From Halomarinibacterium sp034670265 (GTDB lineage: Bacteria; Bacteroidota; Bacteroidia; Flavobacteriales; Flavobacteriaceae): 64,000 nt of DNA. Both the position numbers and the translations under genes were made by a program. This document shows, piece after piece, positions 44,080 through 53,659 of this stretch. Under the pieces are notes generated by a model. That model searched no databases. It was not told the DNA's origin and saw only the letters and a program-made list of their open reading frames with translations. The stretch covers positions 62,001 to 126,000 of the forward strand of contig JAXMNU010000003.1 in NCBI GenBank assembly GCA_034670265.1, read 5' to 3'. Positions within the stretch are counted from its first letter, which is position 1. Each line of letters opens with the position of its first letter.

Positions 44080-44301
44080 TTATCCCCCACAGGTTGCCCC
44101 TGCTTCTTCAAGTCCGGAGACATAAACATCGTAATCGGTTCCAGTATCATCTCCATTAACTGAAGCATTGCCATTGCTTTCTCGACATACTTCAAATTCA
44201 AATGTTTCTGGAGAATTACAAGTTGTGCACGATCGAGCATCGTCCTTTTTGCAAGAAACAACAAAGATAAAAAATACAAGTAGGGAGAGTATAAGCCTCA
44301 T
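44080..44301 (-). CDS. Small lipoprotein
   Basis: A 73-residue protein. ATG 44301 gives a proper lipoprotein signal, MRLILSLLVFFIFVVSC, with C17 followed by KKDDARS, again a surface-type signal. The mature part is Cys-rich (SCTTCNSPETFEFEVC, and C near the end in ATCGG), suggesting disulfides. An earlier in-frame codon at 44376 lies inside the antiporter gene and is rejected. It lies 40 bases downstream of that gene and is probably co-transcribed. Function unknown. Confidence 0.7.
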   Translation of the reverse strand: MRLILSLLVFFIFVVSCKKDDARSCTTCNSPETFEFEVCRESNGNASVNGDDTGTDYDVYVSGLEEAGATCGG

Positions 44302-44341
44302 AAAGTCTTTTTTAAGAAACGCCTTTTTACTACGTTTATTT

Positions 44342-46207
44342 TTATCTTTTTGCTTGCTTTTGGTTTCTGGCAACACTATTAAGTTCTTCTATGTCTAAAG
44401 GTTTACCTAAATAGACAAGTTGGCTGTCTTCGTTAACATCCATCTCTTCTGCTGTATTAATAATTTCTAAAAACCCATTAGGAAGTTTTAAAAATAACGC
44501 TACAGTATTGTCCTCTTTTTCTATAATAGACAGCAATTTCAAGAACTGTTCTTTAGATTGTAGTGGAACTTCCTGAATAGATGGGTACACTCTAGCAACT
44601 TCTTCAAGCATGGTATAATCATGTGTTTTTGAAAAAAGATCCTTGGGGTCTAAAGTTTCAATCCCCTGTGACTTTTCTTCCGTAGACATAAGTCTAAAAA
44701 TTCCTGTTTCCCCAAATATTTTACCAAAACGATTAATGGCTTGTTTATTTACTTCTTCACTCCCTGTAAGTGCCAATAAATACCCTACATCACTCAATTC
44801 GATATCCGAGGCAAGATCGGCTGCATATATATTGGCATTAAAAGCTTCCAGCCCCAATTCCTTAGCCTGAGAAACATTAGATTGATTAGAATCCACCAAA
44901 ACCACATGACGCCCATGATTTTGAAGATAATTTGCAATAAGCCTCGAAACTTTTGAGGCACCAACAATTAAAATTCCTTCCGAAGTCTTTAAAAAAACAC
45001 CCACTACAGAAGCGAAAAAACGAGCTGTAGTCGCATTTAATAAAACGGTAACTAACACAACGGCAAAAACTAAGGGGGTAATATATTCAGCCCCTGGAAA
45101 ACCTCTCAAAGCCAATTTAGTTCCAAATAGCGAAGCAATTCCAGCCGCTACAATTCCTCGAGGCCCTACCCAGCTTATAAATAATTTTTCATTTAGTTTT
45201 AATGAAGAGTTTATGGTACTTGCAAAAACAGAAAGTGGCCTCAAAATAAATATAACTACCGCCAAAAGAATGGCAGTATTCCAGTTATAAATTAACAGCA
45301 AATCGTCAATAGAAATATTCGCTGCCAATAAAATAAAAAGAATAGAAATTAATAAAACACTTAGCGACTCTTTAAAATATAGAAGCTCTTTCAAGTTTGG
45401 GAGATCGCTATTTCCTAAAAACATTCCCATAACAACTACCGACAGTAAACCCGATTCGTGAGCAAAAACATCACTTTCAACAAATATGAGCAACACAACA
45501 GATAGCGCAACAACGTTGAGCAAGTAGTGGGGAATCCATTTTCTTTTTATGGCAAAATAAAGTGCGTATCCTCCAGAAATTCCAAAGGAAAACCCAATAA
45601 GAATAATTTTTCCAAATTCTATTAATGCTTGTTTAGAATAGCCTGCATCTCCTTCGATACTTATAAATTCAAAAATTAATACCGCCACTAAAGCACCTAT
45701 GGGGTCTATCAAGATTCCTTCCCATTTTAATACTGCAGAAACATCTTTCTTCAATGGAATATTCCGCAATATGGGTGAAATTACTGTAGGTCCCGTTACA
45801 ATAATTAATGCCGAAAACAAAAAAGAAATGCGCCAGTTAAGTCCAAAAATATAATGTGCCGCTATTCCAGCTCCAAAAAAGGTAATTGCAGCACCAAGAC
45901 TAATAAGTTTTCCTATAACGGGGCCAACCTTAGCTAACTCTCCTCTTTTTAACGTTAAACCCCCTTCAAATAAAATAATTCCAATAGCTAGTGAGACAAA
46001 TGAAAAAAGATTATCACCTGGAAATAGACCTCGATTTCCATCCCAGATGGGCTGTATCCATGATTGACCATTCTCCGTTATTAAAGTAGCAATGGGGCCA
46101 ACTAATAAACCTATAAGAATAAGAGGTAAAATTGCTGGAATTTTGAATTTCCAAGCAAACCATTGTGCTAAAATTCCAAGAATAATGATACCTGCTAATT
46201 CAACCAT
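44342..46207 (-). CDS. Cation:proton antiporter (NhaP type) with TrkA-N domain
   Basis: A 621-residue protein. The first ~400 residues form about 12-13 membrane spans of a monovalent cation/H+ antiporter (GPTVISPILRNIPLKKDVSA, WEGILIDPIGALVAVLIF with the conserved D). A cytoplasmic Rossmann domain follows (ILIVGASKVSRLIANYLQNHG ends near 440) and a RCK_C-like tail. It should exchange Na+ or K+ for H+ and be gated by nucleotide. It appears to share a transcript with the small lipoprotein. Confidence 0.9.
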   Translation of the reverse strand: MVELAGIIILGILAQWFAWKFKIPAILPLILIGLLVGPIATLITENGQSWIQPIWDGNRGLFPGDNLFSFVSLAIGIILFEGGLTLKRGELAKVGPVIGKLISLGAAITFFGAGIAAHYIFGLNWRISFLFSALIIVTGPTVISPILRNIPLKKDVSAVLKWEGILIDPIGALVAVLIFEFISIEGDAGYSKQALIEFGKIILIGFSFGISGGYALYFAIKRKWIPHYLLNVVALSVVLLIFVESDVFAHESGLLSVVVMGMFLGNSDLPNLKELLYFKESLSVLLISILFILLAANISIDDLLLIYNWNTAILLAVVIFILRPLSVFASTINSSLKLNEKLFISWVGPRGIVAAGIASLFGTKLALRGFPGAEYITPLVFAVVLVTVLLNATTARFFASVVGVFLKTSEGILIVGASKVSRLIANYLQNHGRHVVLVDSNQSNVSQAKELGLEAFNANIYAADLASDIELSDVGYLLALTGSEEVNKQAINRFGKIFGETGIFRLMSTEEKSQGIETLDPKDLFSKTHDYTMLEEVARVYPSIQEVPLQSKEQFLKLLSIIEKEDNTVALFLKLPNGFLEIINTAEEMDVNEDSQLVYLGKPLDIEELNSVARNQKQAKR

Positions 46208-46414
46208 AAATATTTTTTAATTTTCTAAAAATAGGAAGAAACTTTTTACAGTCCCAAACTATTTAATACAATTGACAAAATATTGCTTTTTAACTTCAAA
46301 AAGAGAGAACTTTCAAAAAAAACAGAAATAAAATGCCTTGTTTTGTTAAATTCTTCAAAATTAGTGGCTACACGCATATTTAAAATGTTTCTGTTTTGCT
46401 AATTTGCGCTTCCT

Positions 46415-47275
46415 ATGAAATTAATTCCTATTGAAGCTGGAAATTTTAAACTTGATGGCGGCGCCATGTTTGGTGTGGTGCCTAAATCCCTATGGTCAAA
46501 AACCAACCCAGCAGATAGTAATAATATGATTGATATTGCAGCGCGGTGCTTGTTAATTGAAAATGGCAATCGTCTTACACTCATCGATAACGGAATGGGA
46601 AATAAGCAAAGCGACAAGTTTTATGGGTATTACTTTCCATGGGGTGAGTACAATTTGGATGATTCTCTAAAAAATGCTGGGTTTCACAGAAACGATATTA
46701 CAGATGTATTTTTAACACACCTTCATTTTGATCACTGCGGCGGAAGTATCCAGTGGAACAAAGATCGCACCCTACTTGAGCCTGCTTTTAAAAATGCAAA
46801 ATTTTGGAGTAATGAACGGCATTGGGATTGGGCCACAAAACCAAACCGAAGAGAGCAAGCTTCCTTTTTAAAAGAAAATATTCTTCCTATGCAAGAAAGT
46901 GGGCAGCTTCATTTTGTAAAAGACCCTGTTCAAGATTTTTCTGAAGCCAACGAACTGGATTTCGGAATATTTTTTGCAGATGGTCATACCGAAAAACAAA
47001 TGATTCCACATATTCAATATAAAGGAAAAACCATCGTTTTTATGGCAGATTTATTACCCACTGCGGGACACTTACCGCTTCCTTATGTTATGGGATACGA
47101 TACAAGACCTTTATTAACACTGCCCGAAAAAGAAAAGTTTTTAAACGCAGCAGCAGATAATAATTACTATTTATTTTTAGAGCACGATGCTCACAATCAA
47201 ATAATCACCGTAAAACATACCGAAAAAGGTGTTCGCCTTGATCAGGTTTTTACATGTAACGAACTATTTAATTAA
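46415..47275 (+). CDS. MBL-fold metallo-hydrolase
   Basis: A 286-residue metallo-beta-lactamase-fold enzyme. The zinc motif is H102-L-H104-F-D106-H107 (TDVFLTHLHFDHCGG), with later metal ligands in FADGHTEKQ, VFMADLLPT and LFLEHDAHN. It resembles quorum-quenching lactonase and related hydrolases by shape, but the substrate is open. It begins the plus-strand run of hydrolases; the S8 peptidase starts 11 bases after its stop. The upstream 207 bases contain no gene. Confidence 0.87.
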   Translation: MKLIPIEAGNFKLDGGAMFGVVPKSLWSKTNPADSNNMIDIAARCLLIENGNRLTLIDNGMGNKQSDKFYGYYFPWGEYNLDDSLKNAGFHRNDITDVFLTHLHFDHCGGSIQWNKDRTLLEPAFKNAKFWSNERHWDWATKPNRREQASFLKENILPMQESGQLHFVKDPVQDFSEANELDFGIFFADGHTEKQMIPHIQYKGKTIVFMADLLPTAGHLPLPYVMGYDTRPLLTLPEKEKFLNAAADNNYYLFLEHDAHNQIITVKHTEKGVRLDQVFTCNELFN

Positions 47276-47286
47276 TTTATAAACAG

Positions 47287-48963
47287 ATGAACATTTTTAA
47301 AATTTCTTTACTTACAGTAGCTTCAGCTGCAATACTTTCTTCTTGCGGAGGTAGCGTTGCACCTATAGTTTCAACCCCAATTGCAAACATTGATAACTTA
47401 CCCTTAAAGGCTGCTCCGCTCACCGAGACAGAAACCAAAACTTGGGTTGCTGCAGATTTATTAAGTGACACCATTCCTGGAATGAGTGTTGACAAAGCAT
47501 ACACTGAAATTTTAAAAGAGAGAAAAAACAGTAAAGTGCTTGTTGCGGTTATCGATAGCGGAATTGATATTGAACACGAAGACCTAAAAGATATTATTTG
47601 GGTTAATGAAGATGAAATTGCTGGCAATGGTATTGACGACGATAAAAACGGATATGTGGACGACATTCACGGATGGAATTTCCTTGGAAATATTGTTGAA
47701 GAGAACATGGAATACGTTCGATACATTAAAAAATTAGAGCCAAAATTTAAAGGAAAAACAGAAGCTTCCATTAGTGCAGCAGATCGTGGTGATTTCGAAA
47801 TTTATAAAAGAGCGAAGGCCGAATATGAAAAGGAGTTTGGAGAAACACAAGCAAATAAAGCCCGCTATGAGCAAATTCTTGGACAAGTTGCTCCTGCTCA
47901 CGAAGCGATTTCAAAAAAAATAGGTAAAGAAGATTATTCCATAGCAGATTTAAATGGAATTGCAAATCCAACGGAAGCAGAACAACAACAAATTGGGATG
48001 CTTACTCAAATGTTAGGTTTTGGCGATTCCGTTCCAGATGTTATGAAGCAGCTTAATGATGGAATTGCATATTTTGAAGGAAGATTAAGTAGCCACTTTA
48101 ATATGGATAAAAACTTCCGAAGTGAAAATTTAGGTGACGATGCAGATGACTTTTCATCAAAATATTATGGAAATAATGATGTGGATGGGCCAGACCCTAA
48201 AAAAGAAGATGCGCGTCACGGAACTCACGTAGCTGGAATTATCGCAGCCAAAAGAGATAACGGCATTGGTATGAACGGTGTTGCAAACAATGTTGAAATT
48301 ATGGTTGTTCGTGCTGTACCAGATGGAGATGAGTACGATAAAGACATTGCATTAGCTATTCGTTATGCTGTTGATAACGGTGCAAAAGTGATCAACACCA
48401 GCTTTGGAAAATACTATTCTCCACATCCAGAATGGGTTTGGGATGCTATTAAATATGCTTCAGACAAGGATGTGCTAATCGTAAATGCTGCTGGAAATGA
48501 AGGGTTCGATTTAGATAAAATTCAAGTATATCCAAACGATCAAAAAGTGGGTGAAACTTCAGAAATGGGAGACACCTTTATTACCATTGGAGCATTAAAC
48601 TATAAATACGGAAGTGAGCTTGTTGCTGATTTTTCAAACTACGGAAAAAGTGGTGTGGACGCGTTTGCTCCAGGTGTAAAAATTTGGTCTACAACACCGT
48701 TAAACACCTATGAATATTTACAAGGAACCTCTATGGCGGCTCCAGCTGTGGCGGGTGTTGCTGCAATGATTCGTTCGTATTATCCATCGCTTTCAGCTAA
48801 ACAAGTAAAACAAATTTTAATGGATAGTGGTTTGAGTTCAACTGCAACCGTAATTTTAGGTGGCGACCCATCTAACCAAGATAAATTTGGAAATATTTCG
48901 GCATCTGGAAAAATGGTGAATTTGTATAATGCCTTAATTATGGCAGATAAAATGTCACGATAA
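47287..48963 (+). CDS. S8 family subtilisin-like lipoprotein peptidase
   Basis: A 558-residue serine protease with lipoprotein signal (ASAAILSSCGGS). The triad is D90 (AVIDSGIDIEHEDL), H311 (HGTHVAGIIAA) and S482 (QGTSMAAPAVAGVAA). D and H are 221 residues apart, against about 32 in subtilisin; the extra ~190 residues are charged and helical (EYEKEFGETQANKARYEQ). Expected location is the periplasm or outer membrane, with a role in protein processing or turnover. Its stop overlaps the ATG of the M1 gene by one base. Confidence 0.93.
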   Translation: MNIFKISLLTVASAAILSSCGGSVAPIVSTPIANIDNLPLKAAPLTETETKTWVAADLLSDTIPGMSVDKAYTEILKERKNSKVLVAVIDSGIDIEHEDLKDIIWVNEDEIAGNGIDDDKNGYVDDIHGWNFLGNIVEENMEYVRYIKKLEPKFKGKTEASISAADRGDFEIYKRAKAEYEKEFGETQANKARYEQILGQVAPAHEAISKKIGKEDYSIADLNGIANPTEAEQQQIGMLTQMLGFGDSVPDVMKQLNDGIAYFEGRLSSHFNMDKNFRSENLGDDADDFSSKYYGNNDVDGPDPKKEDARHGTHVAGIIAAKRDNGIGMNGVANNVEIMVVRAVPDGDEYDKDIALAIRYAVDNGAKVINTSFGKYYSPHPEWVWDAIKYASDKDVLIVNAAGNEGFDLDKIQVYPNDQKVGETSEMGDTFITIGALNYKYGSELVADFSNYGKSGVDAFAPGVKIWSTTPLNTYEYLQGTSMAAPAVAGVAAMIRSYYPSLSAKQVKQILMDSGLSSTATVILGGDPSNQDKFGNISASGKMVNLYNALIMADKMSR

Positions 48964-50753
48964 TGAAAATTTTTAGATTTGTTTGGGCGCTACTAATTGT
49001 TGCTTCAGTAAACGCTCAAAACAATACCTCTTATTGGCAACAAAAAGTAAATTATAAAATGTCCATTGATATGGACGTAACCAATTGGCAATACAAAGGA
49101 ACTCAGGAATTGTTGTATACCAACAATTCTCCTGATACCTTGTCGAAGGTTTTTTATCATTTGCAGTTTAATGCCTTTCAACCAGGAAGTGAAATGGATG
49201 TGCGTTCGCGTACCATTTCAGACCCTGATTCTCGTGTAGCCGATAGAATTTCAAAATTATCGCCTTCAGAAATTGGGTTTATAAAACCTTTAAAGCTCAC
49301 ACAAGATGGAACGCCTCTTTCTTATGAAGTGGTAGGAACCATCCTTGAGGTCACTTTAAATAACCCCATTTTACCTGGAAATAGCACTGCTTTTTATATG
49401 GAATGGGACGCTCAAGTTCCTTTGCAAATTAGAAGAAGTGGAAGAAATAACGAAGAAGGTGTTGCATTGTCTATGACACAATGGTATCCAAAATTAGCCG
49501 AATATGACTTTCAAGGCTGGCACGCAGATCCTTACATTGGACGTGAATTCCATGGAGTTTGGGGTGATTTTGATGTAACACTTACTATAGATGAAAAATA
49601 TGTTGTGGGAGGAACAGGCTATCTTCAAGGAGAGCCTTCTGTAAAAAAGAAAAAGAAAACTTGGCGTTTTTTAGCTCCCAATGTGCATGATTTTACTTGG
49701 GCTGCAGACCCAGATTATATCCACGATGTGTACGAAGGACCCAATGGAGTAACCTTAAATTTTTACTACAAAAACAATCCTGATATTCTTGAAAACTGGA
49801 AAAATCTTCAGCCTAAAACAGCAGAGTTGATGGTGTTTTTCAATGAGCATATTGGAGAATATCCGTATAAGCAGTATTCGGTAATTCAAGGAGGTGATGG
49901 AGGTATGGAATATGCCATGTGTACGCTAATTACCGGAAACCGAAAATTTGAAAGCTTAGTAGGTGTTACGGCTCATGAGTTAGCGCATTCTTGGTTTCAG
50001 TTTTTATTAGCCACAAACGAAAGTTTACACGAATGGATGGACGAAGGTTTTACCTCCTATATTTCAGCTTTAGCTGAAAATGAAGTGTTACAAGAAAACA
50101 ATCCTAATCCAGTGGCTGGGTCTTATCGAGGCTATCGCTATTTAGCCACTAGTGGACAAGAGCAGCCATTAACAACGCACGCAGATCGTTATGCATCTAA
50201 CCGAAGCTACGGTATTGCTGCGTATAGTAAAGGAGCGGTTTTTATGGCACAATTAGGATATGTGATTGGACAAGAAAATCTAGAAAAAACCATTAAGCGC
50301 TATTTTAAAGAATGGGCGTTTAAACACCCAACACCTAATGATTTTATTCGCATAGCTGAAAAGGTATCTGGCTTTGAGCTGGATTGGTACTTGCAAGATT
50401 TTGCGCAAACCACAAATACTATTGATTACGCCATTAAAGACGTTACGGAAGACGCTGGGAAAACCAAAATTACCCTAGAGCGCATTGGGTTGATGCCCAT
50501 GCCTATCGATTTATATGTAACCTACGAAGATGGTTCTCAAGAATCATTTTACATTCCGTTGCAAATGATGCGTGGCGAAAAAGAAAACCCGTTTCCAACG
50601 TTTAAAAGGACCGTTTTAAAAGATTGGGCTTGGGCGTATCCAACCTATTCTTTTGAAATTACTAATGGAAAAAAGGTAAAAAACATGATGATTGATGCTA
50701 CTTTATTAATGGCGGATATTGATCTTGAAAACAATGTGTACGGAGAGCAGTAA
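48963..50753 (+). CDS. M1 family metallopeptidase
   Basis: A 596-residue aminopeptidase-like protein with a signal peptide (LLIVASVNAQN). The zinc motif is H338-E-L-A-H342 with E361 (HEWMDEGFTSY) as third ligand, and the substrate motif GGMEYAMCT lies before it. It should trim peptides from the N-terminus outside the cytoplasm. It is translationally coupled to the S8 protease, so the two may form a peptide-degradation pair. A terminator follows. Confidence 0.93.
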   Translation: MKIFRFVWALLIVASVNAQNNTSYWQQKVNYKMSIDMDVTNWQYKGTQELLYTNNSPDTLSKVFYHLQFNAFQPGSEMDVRSRTISDPDSRVADRISKLSPSEIGFIKPLKLTQDGTPLSYEVVGTILEVTLNNPILPGNSTAFYMEWDAQVPLQIRRSGRNNEEGVALSMTQWYPKLAEYDFQGWHADPYIGREFHGVWGDFDVTLTIDEKYVVGGTGYLQGEPSVKKKKKTWRFLAPNVHDFTWAADPDYIHDVYEGPNGVTLNFYYKNNPDILENWKNLQPKTAELMVFFNEHIGEYPYKQYSVIQGGDGGMEYAMCTLITGNRKFESLVGVTAHELAHSWFQFLLATNESLHEWMDEGFTSYISALAENEVLQENNPNPVAGSYRGYRYLATSGQEQPLTTHADRYASNRSYGIAAYSKGAVFMAQLGYVIGQENLEKTIKRYFKEWAFKHPTPNDFIRIAEKVSGFELDWYLQDFAQTTNTIDYAIKDVTEDAGKTKITLERIGLMPMPIDLYVTYEDGSQESFYIPLQMMRGEKENPFPTFKRTVLKDWAWAYPTYSFEITNGKKVKNMMIDATLLMADIDLENNVYGEQ

Positions 50754-50779
50754 AAATTCTTTTTAAATACATTAAAATG

Positions 50780-50816
50780 AAGACCTTTCAGAAGCACTTT
50801 TGAAAGGTCTTTTTTT
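50780..50816 (+). terminator. Rho-independent terminator after the M1 gene
   Basis: AAGACCTTTCA (50780-50790) pairs with TGAAAGGTCTT (50801-50811), 10-base loop, then TTTTT, which runs directly into the rnpA promoter box. Confidence 0.92.
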
Positions 50817-50823
50817 ATCTTTA
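50816..50823 (+). promoter_or_regulatory. Near-consensus -7 box 4 bases before rnpA
   Basis: TATCTTTA (one mismatch to TAnnTTTG) with only CTTC before the ATG at 50828; its T overlaps the terminator T-run. Confidence 0.5.
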
Positions 50824-50827
50824 CTTC

Positions 50828-51184
50828 ATGAGTTTCAAGTTTCCAAAAGAAGAAAAATTAAAAAGCCGAAAGTTAATTGACCAGATTTTTGCCGAAGGCA
50901 AATCGGTGAAAAAATTTCCAGTCAAACTGGTCTATTTGGAAGTTGAAACCCTTGAAAAAACCCAAGCTGCTTTTGCGGTTCCCAAACGGAATTTTAAACT
51001 TGCCGTTTCAAGAAACCGAATTAAAAGACAAATGCGGGAAGCGTACCGAATTCATAAATCCTTGTTAACCAACAATAACGGCAAGAAATTTGCGATATTA
51101 GTTATGTACATTGGCAAAGACAGCCCAACGTATATCCAATTAGACAGCGTAATTAATACATTACTTAAACAACTAACATTATGA
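50828..51184 (+). CDS. rnpA: Ribonuclease P protein component
   Basis: A 118-residue basic protein. The RNR motif SRNRIKRQMREAYR and the early FKFPKEEKLKSRKLI are RnpA signatures; it assists the RNase P RNA in cutting tRNA 5' leaders. It is not next to rpmH or dnaA here, which is usual outside Bacteroidota. The last 4 bases overlap the DUF4349 gene start (ATGA-like coupling at 51181-51184). Confidence 0.94.
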   Translation: MSFKFPKEEKLKSRKLIDQIFAEGKSVKKFPVKLVYLEVETLEKTQAAFAVPKRNFKLAVSRNRIKRQMREAYRIHKSLLTNNNGKKFAILVMYIGKDSPTYIQLDSVINTLLKQLTL

Positions 51185-52029
51185 AAATCTTTAGTCTTTT
51201 TCTTTTCGGTCTTGCCTTAGCCTGTGGTGGAGGTGGAACCAGTGATTATGCTTATGAAGAATCAAAAACAGCAGCAGCGGACTATGAATATGATGTAGCC
51301 CCTGTATCTGAATTAAAAGTTACGGAAGATGGTTCTACAGAAATTGTAGAGGCTCAAGAGCAAAAAATCATTAAAACGGCAAATCTTCGTTTTGAAGCTT
51401 CTAAGCCTGAAGAAACCCATAAAAATATATTGGCGTTAACACAACAATATAAAGGGTTTATCCAAAGTGATAATGCAGGTAAAAATTACAATCAGTTATA
51501 CCGAAACATGGTGATTCGTGTCCCAACAGAAAGCTTTCAGCCATTTATAGATGCCATTTCGCAGGGCGTTCCTTATTTCGACCAAAAAGATATTTCCCGT
51601 CAAGATGTTTCCGAAGAATTTGTAGATCTGGAAGCACGTTTAAAAGCGAAGCGAGAGTTGGAATCACGCTATTTAGAGTTGCTGAAACAAGCCAAAAATG
51701 TAAAAGAAATGCTCGAAATTGAACGCGAACTTTCTAACATTCGCGAAGAAATTGAAGCCAAACAAGGGCGTTTAAACTACCTCCAAAATAAAGTTTCTTT
51801 AAGCACCGTAAATATTGAGTTTTACAAGCAAACAGCCGAAACTGGAGTGACGCTTTCCTACGGACAAAAAATTGTAAACGCCCTAAAAGGTGGTTGGGAT
51901 GGAATCTCGGTGTTTTTCCTTGGATTGTTGTATTTATGGCCTTTGTTCATCATCGCGTTAATTGTTATCTTGGTGCTTCGTAGATATTTGAAGCGAAGCA
52001 AGAAAAAGGCTTCAGAAAATAAAAGCTAA
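51181..52029 (+). CDS. DUF4349 domain lipoprotein
   Basis: A 282-residue lipoprotein (FGLALACGGGG, C15). The DUF4349 part (KIIKTANLRFEASKPEETHK, DISRQDVSEEFVDLEARL, LSNIREEIEAKQGRLNYL) is a long coiled-coil with flanking beta sheet; one C-terminal membrane span (WPLFIIALIVILVLRR) ends in a Lys-rich tail. It is likely anchored in the envelope at both ends. Function unknown. It overlaps rnpA and precedes the S41 peptidase by five bases. Confidence 0.85.
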   Translation: MKIFSLFLFGLALACGGGGTSDYAYEESKTAAADYEYDVAPVSELKVTEDGSTEIVEAQEQKIIKTANLRFEASKPEETHKNILALTQQYKGFIQSDNAGKNYNQLYRNMVIRVPTESFQPFIDAISQGVPYFDQKDISRQDVSEEFVDLEARLKAKRELESRYLELLKQAKNVKEMLEIERELSNIREEIEAKQGRLNYLQNKVSLSTVNIEFYKQTAETGVTLSYGQKIVNALKGGWDGISVFFLGLLYLWPLFIIALIVILVLRRYLKRSKKKASENKS

Positions 52030-52034
52030 AAATC

Positions 52035-53657
52035 ATGAAAAAGAAAATTATCATTCCTATCCTCGCGCTAGGGATCCTCATAACCACCGCTAGTTTTAAA
52101 AACGATTTTTTTGAAATTGCCAAACAAATCGAAATATTCACCACGCTTTACAAAGAGCTAAATATGAATTATGTGGATGAAACAACGCCTGCCATGTTAA
52201 TGGACAAAGCCATTAATGGGATGCTAGCAGACCTCGACCCATATACCGTTTATTGGAACGAACAAGAGGTGGAAGATGCGCGTATAAAAAATTCAGGTAC
52301 CTACACGGGTATTGGCGCTACAGTGCAAACCCTAAAAGAAAAGATTATTATTACTGAACCTTTTGAAGGGTATCCCGCAGACAAAGCAGGCTTAAAAGCC
52401 GGAGATGAAATTGTAAAAGTTGGTGACATTACACTTTCCGATTTTGAAGATGACGCTGGTGAACTATTAAAAGGCGTTTCTGGTTCCGAAGTACAGCTCA
52501 CTTTTAAAAGACAAGGAAAGACCCAAACTACAACGCTCAAGCGTGAAAAAGTGGACGTAAAAGCAGTGCCTTATTATAATCTTATTCAAAATGACATTGG
52601 ATACATTGTACTTCGCGCTTTTAACCAAAAAACAACGATAGAAACTAAGGCGGCACTAGAAGATCTAAAGTCACAAGGAGCCACTAAAATCATTCTCGAT
52701 TTGCGTGGAAACCCCGGCGGATTGTTAAACGAAGCCATAAACATTGTTAACTTGTTTGTGCCAAAAGGCGAGGTCATTACTACAACCAAATCTGTTATTG
52801 AAAAGTACAATAAAACGTATAAAACACGTCAAGACCCTTTTGATACGGAAATTCCACTTGTAGTTCTTGTAAATGGGCGTAGCGCTTCCGCTAGTGAAAT
52901 TGTTTCGGGCGGATTACAAGATTTAGATAGAGCAGTAGTTATTGGCGCGCGTAGTTTCGGAAAGGGATTGGTTCAACGTCCAAAAAGATTAACCTACGGT
53001 ACACAGTTAAAAGTGACCATTTCTCGATACTACACGCCTAGCGGAAGATGTATTCAGGCATTAGATTATTGGAATCGTGACGAAAATGGGGATCCTATTC
53101 GGTTAGACCCTAAAAATTACAACAAATTTAAAACCAAAGGCGGAAGAACAGTATATGACGGGGGTGGTATTTTGCCAGATATTGAATTGGAATCATCCAA
53201 GTTTAGTCCAATCACAACCGCTTTGTTAAAAGATAATGCCATTTTTGATTACGCTACAGAATATTATTACAGCCATCAACTTACTAATTGGAATGGTTTT
53301 GAAGTTTCCGAAACAGACTTTCAAAATTTCCTTCAATTCCTGAAAAAGAAAAACTTTAGCTACGAAACTGAAACTGAAAAGAAATTTGCTGAAGCGCTTC
53401 GTCGTGCTGAAGATGATGAATTAAAAGAGGGTATTCAAAATAGTTATAATGCCTTAATGAGTTCAATTGAAGCTGCCAAAGAAAAAGATTTAATCGCTAA
53501 AAAGGTTGAAATAAAGTCATTATTAACAGATGAAATTTTAAAAAGATATTTTTACACTAAAGGACTGTATGATTATCAAATTGAAAACAATCCTGAAATT
53601 TTAGAAGCTGTTTCTGTGTTAAACGACACGAACAAATACAACCGAATTCTTAAATAA
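52035..53657 (+). CDS. S41 family C-terminal processing peptidase (CtpA/Prc-like)
   Basis: A 540-residue protein with an N-terminal hydrophobic signal or anchor. A PDZ domain (about 95-170, AGLKAGDEIVKVGDI) precedes the catalytic core, with S285 in NGRSASASEI and K310 in ARSFGKGLVQ forming the Ser/Lys dyad. It should degrade or process periplasmic proteins from their C-termini. The C-terminal ~130 residues form an extra helical domain typical of Bacteroidota members. It is co-transcribed with rnpA and the DUF4349 gene. Confidence 0.93.
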   Translation: MKKKIIIPILALGILITTASFKNDFFEIAKQIEIFTTLYKELNMNYVDETTPAMLMDKAINGMLADLDPYTVYWNEQEVEDARIKNSGTYTGIGATVQTLKEKIIITEPFEGYPADKAGLKAGDEIVKVGDITLSDFEDDAGELLKGVSGSEVQLTFKRQGKTQTTTLKREKVDVKAVPYYNLIQNDIGYIVLRAFNQKTTIETKAALEDLKSQGATKIILDLRGNPGGLLNEAINIVNLFVPKGEVITTTKSVIEKYNKTYKTRQDPFDTEIPLVVLVNGRSASASEIVSGGLQDLDRAVVIGARSFGKGLVQRPKRLTYGTQLKVTISRYYTPSGRCIQALDYWNRDENGDPIRLDPKNYNKFKTKGGRTVYDGGGILPDIELESSKFSPITTALLKDNAIFDYATEYYYSHQLTNWNGFEVSETDFQNFLQFLKKKNFSYETETEKKFAEALRRAEDDELKEGIQNSYNALMSSIEAAKEKDLIAKKVEIKSLLTDEILKRYFYTKGLYDYQIENNPEILEAVSVLNDTNKYNRILK

Positions 53658-53659
53658 AA

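Noticed and set aside
44302..44376. Longer start for the small lipoprotein at 44376
   Set aside because: It lies within the antiporter coding region and would bury the lipoprotein signal behind 25 charged residues.
50780..51184. rnpA as a marker of the replication origin
   Set aside because: The usual rpmH and dnaA neighbours are absent, so rnpA gives no support for an origin here.
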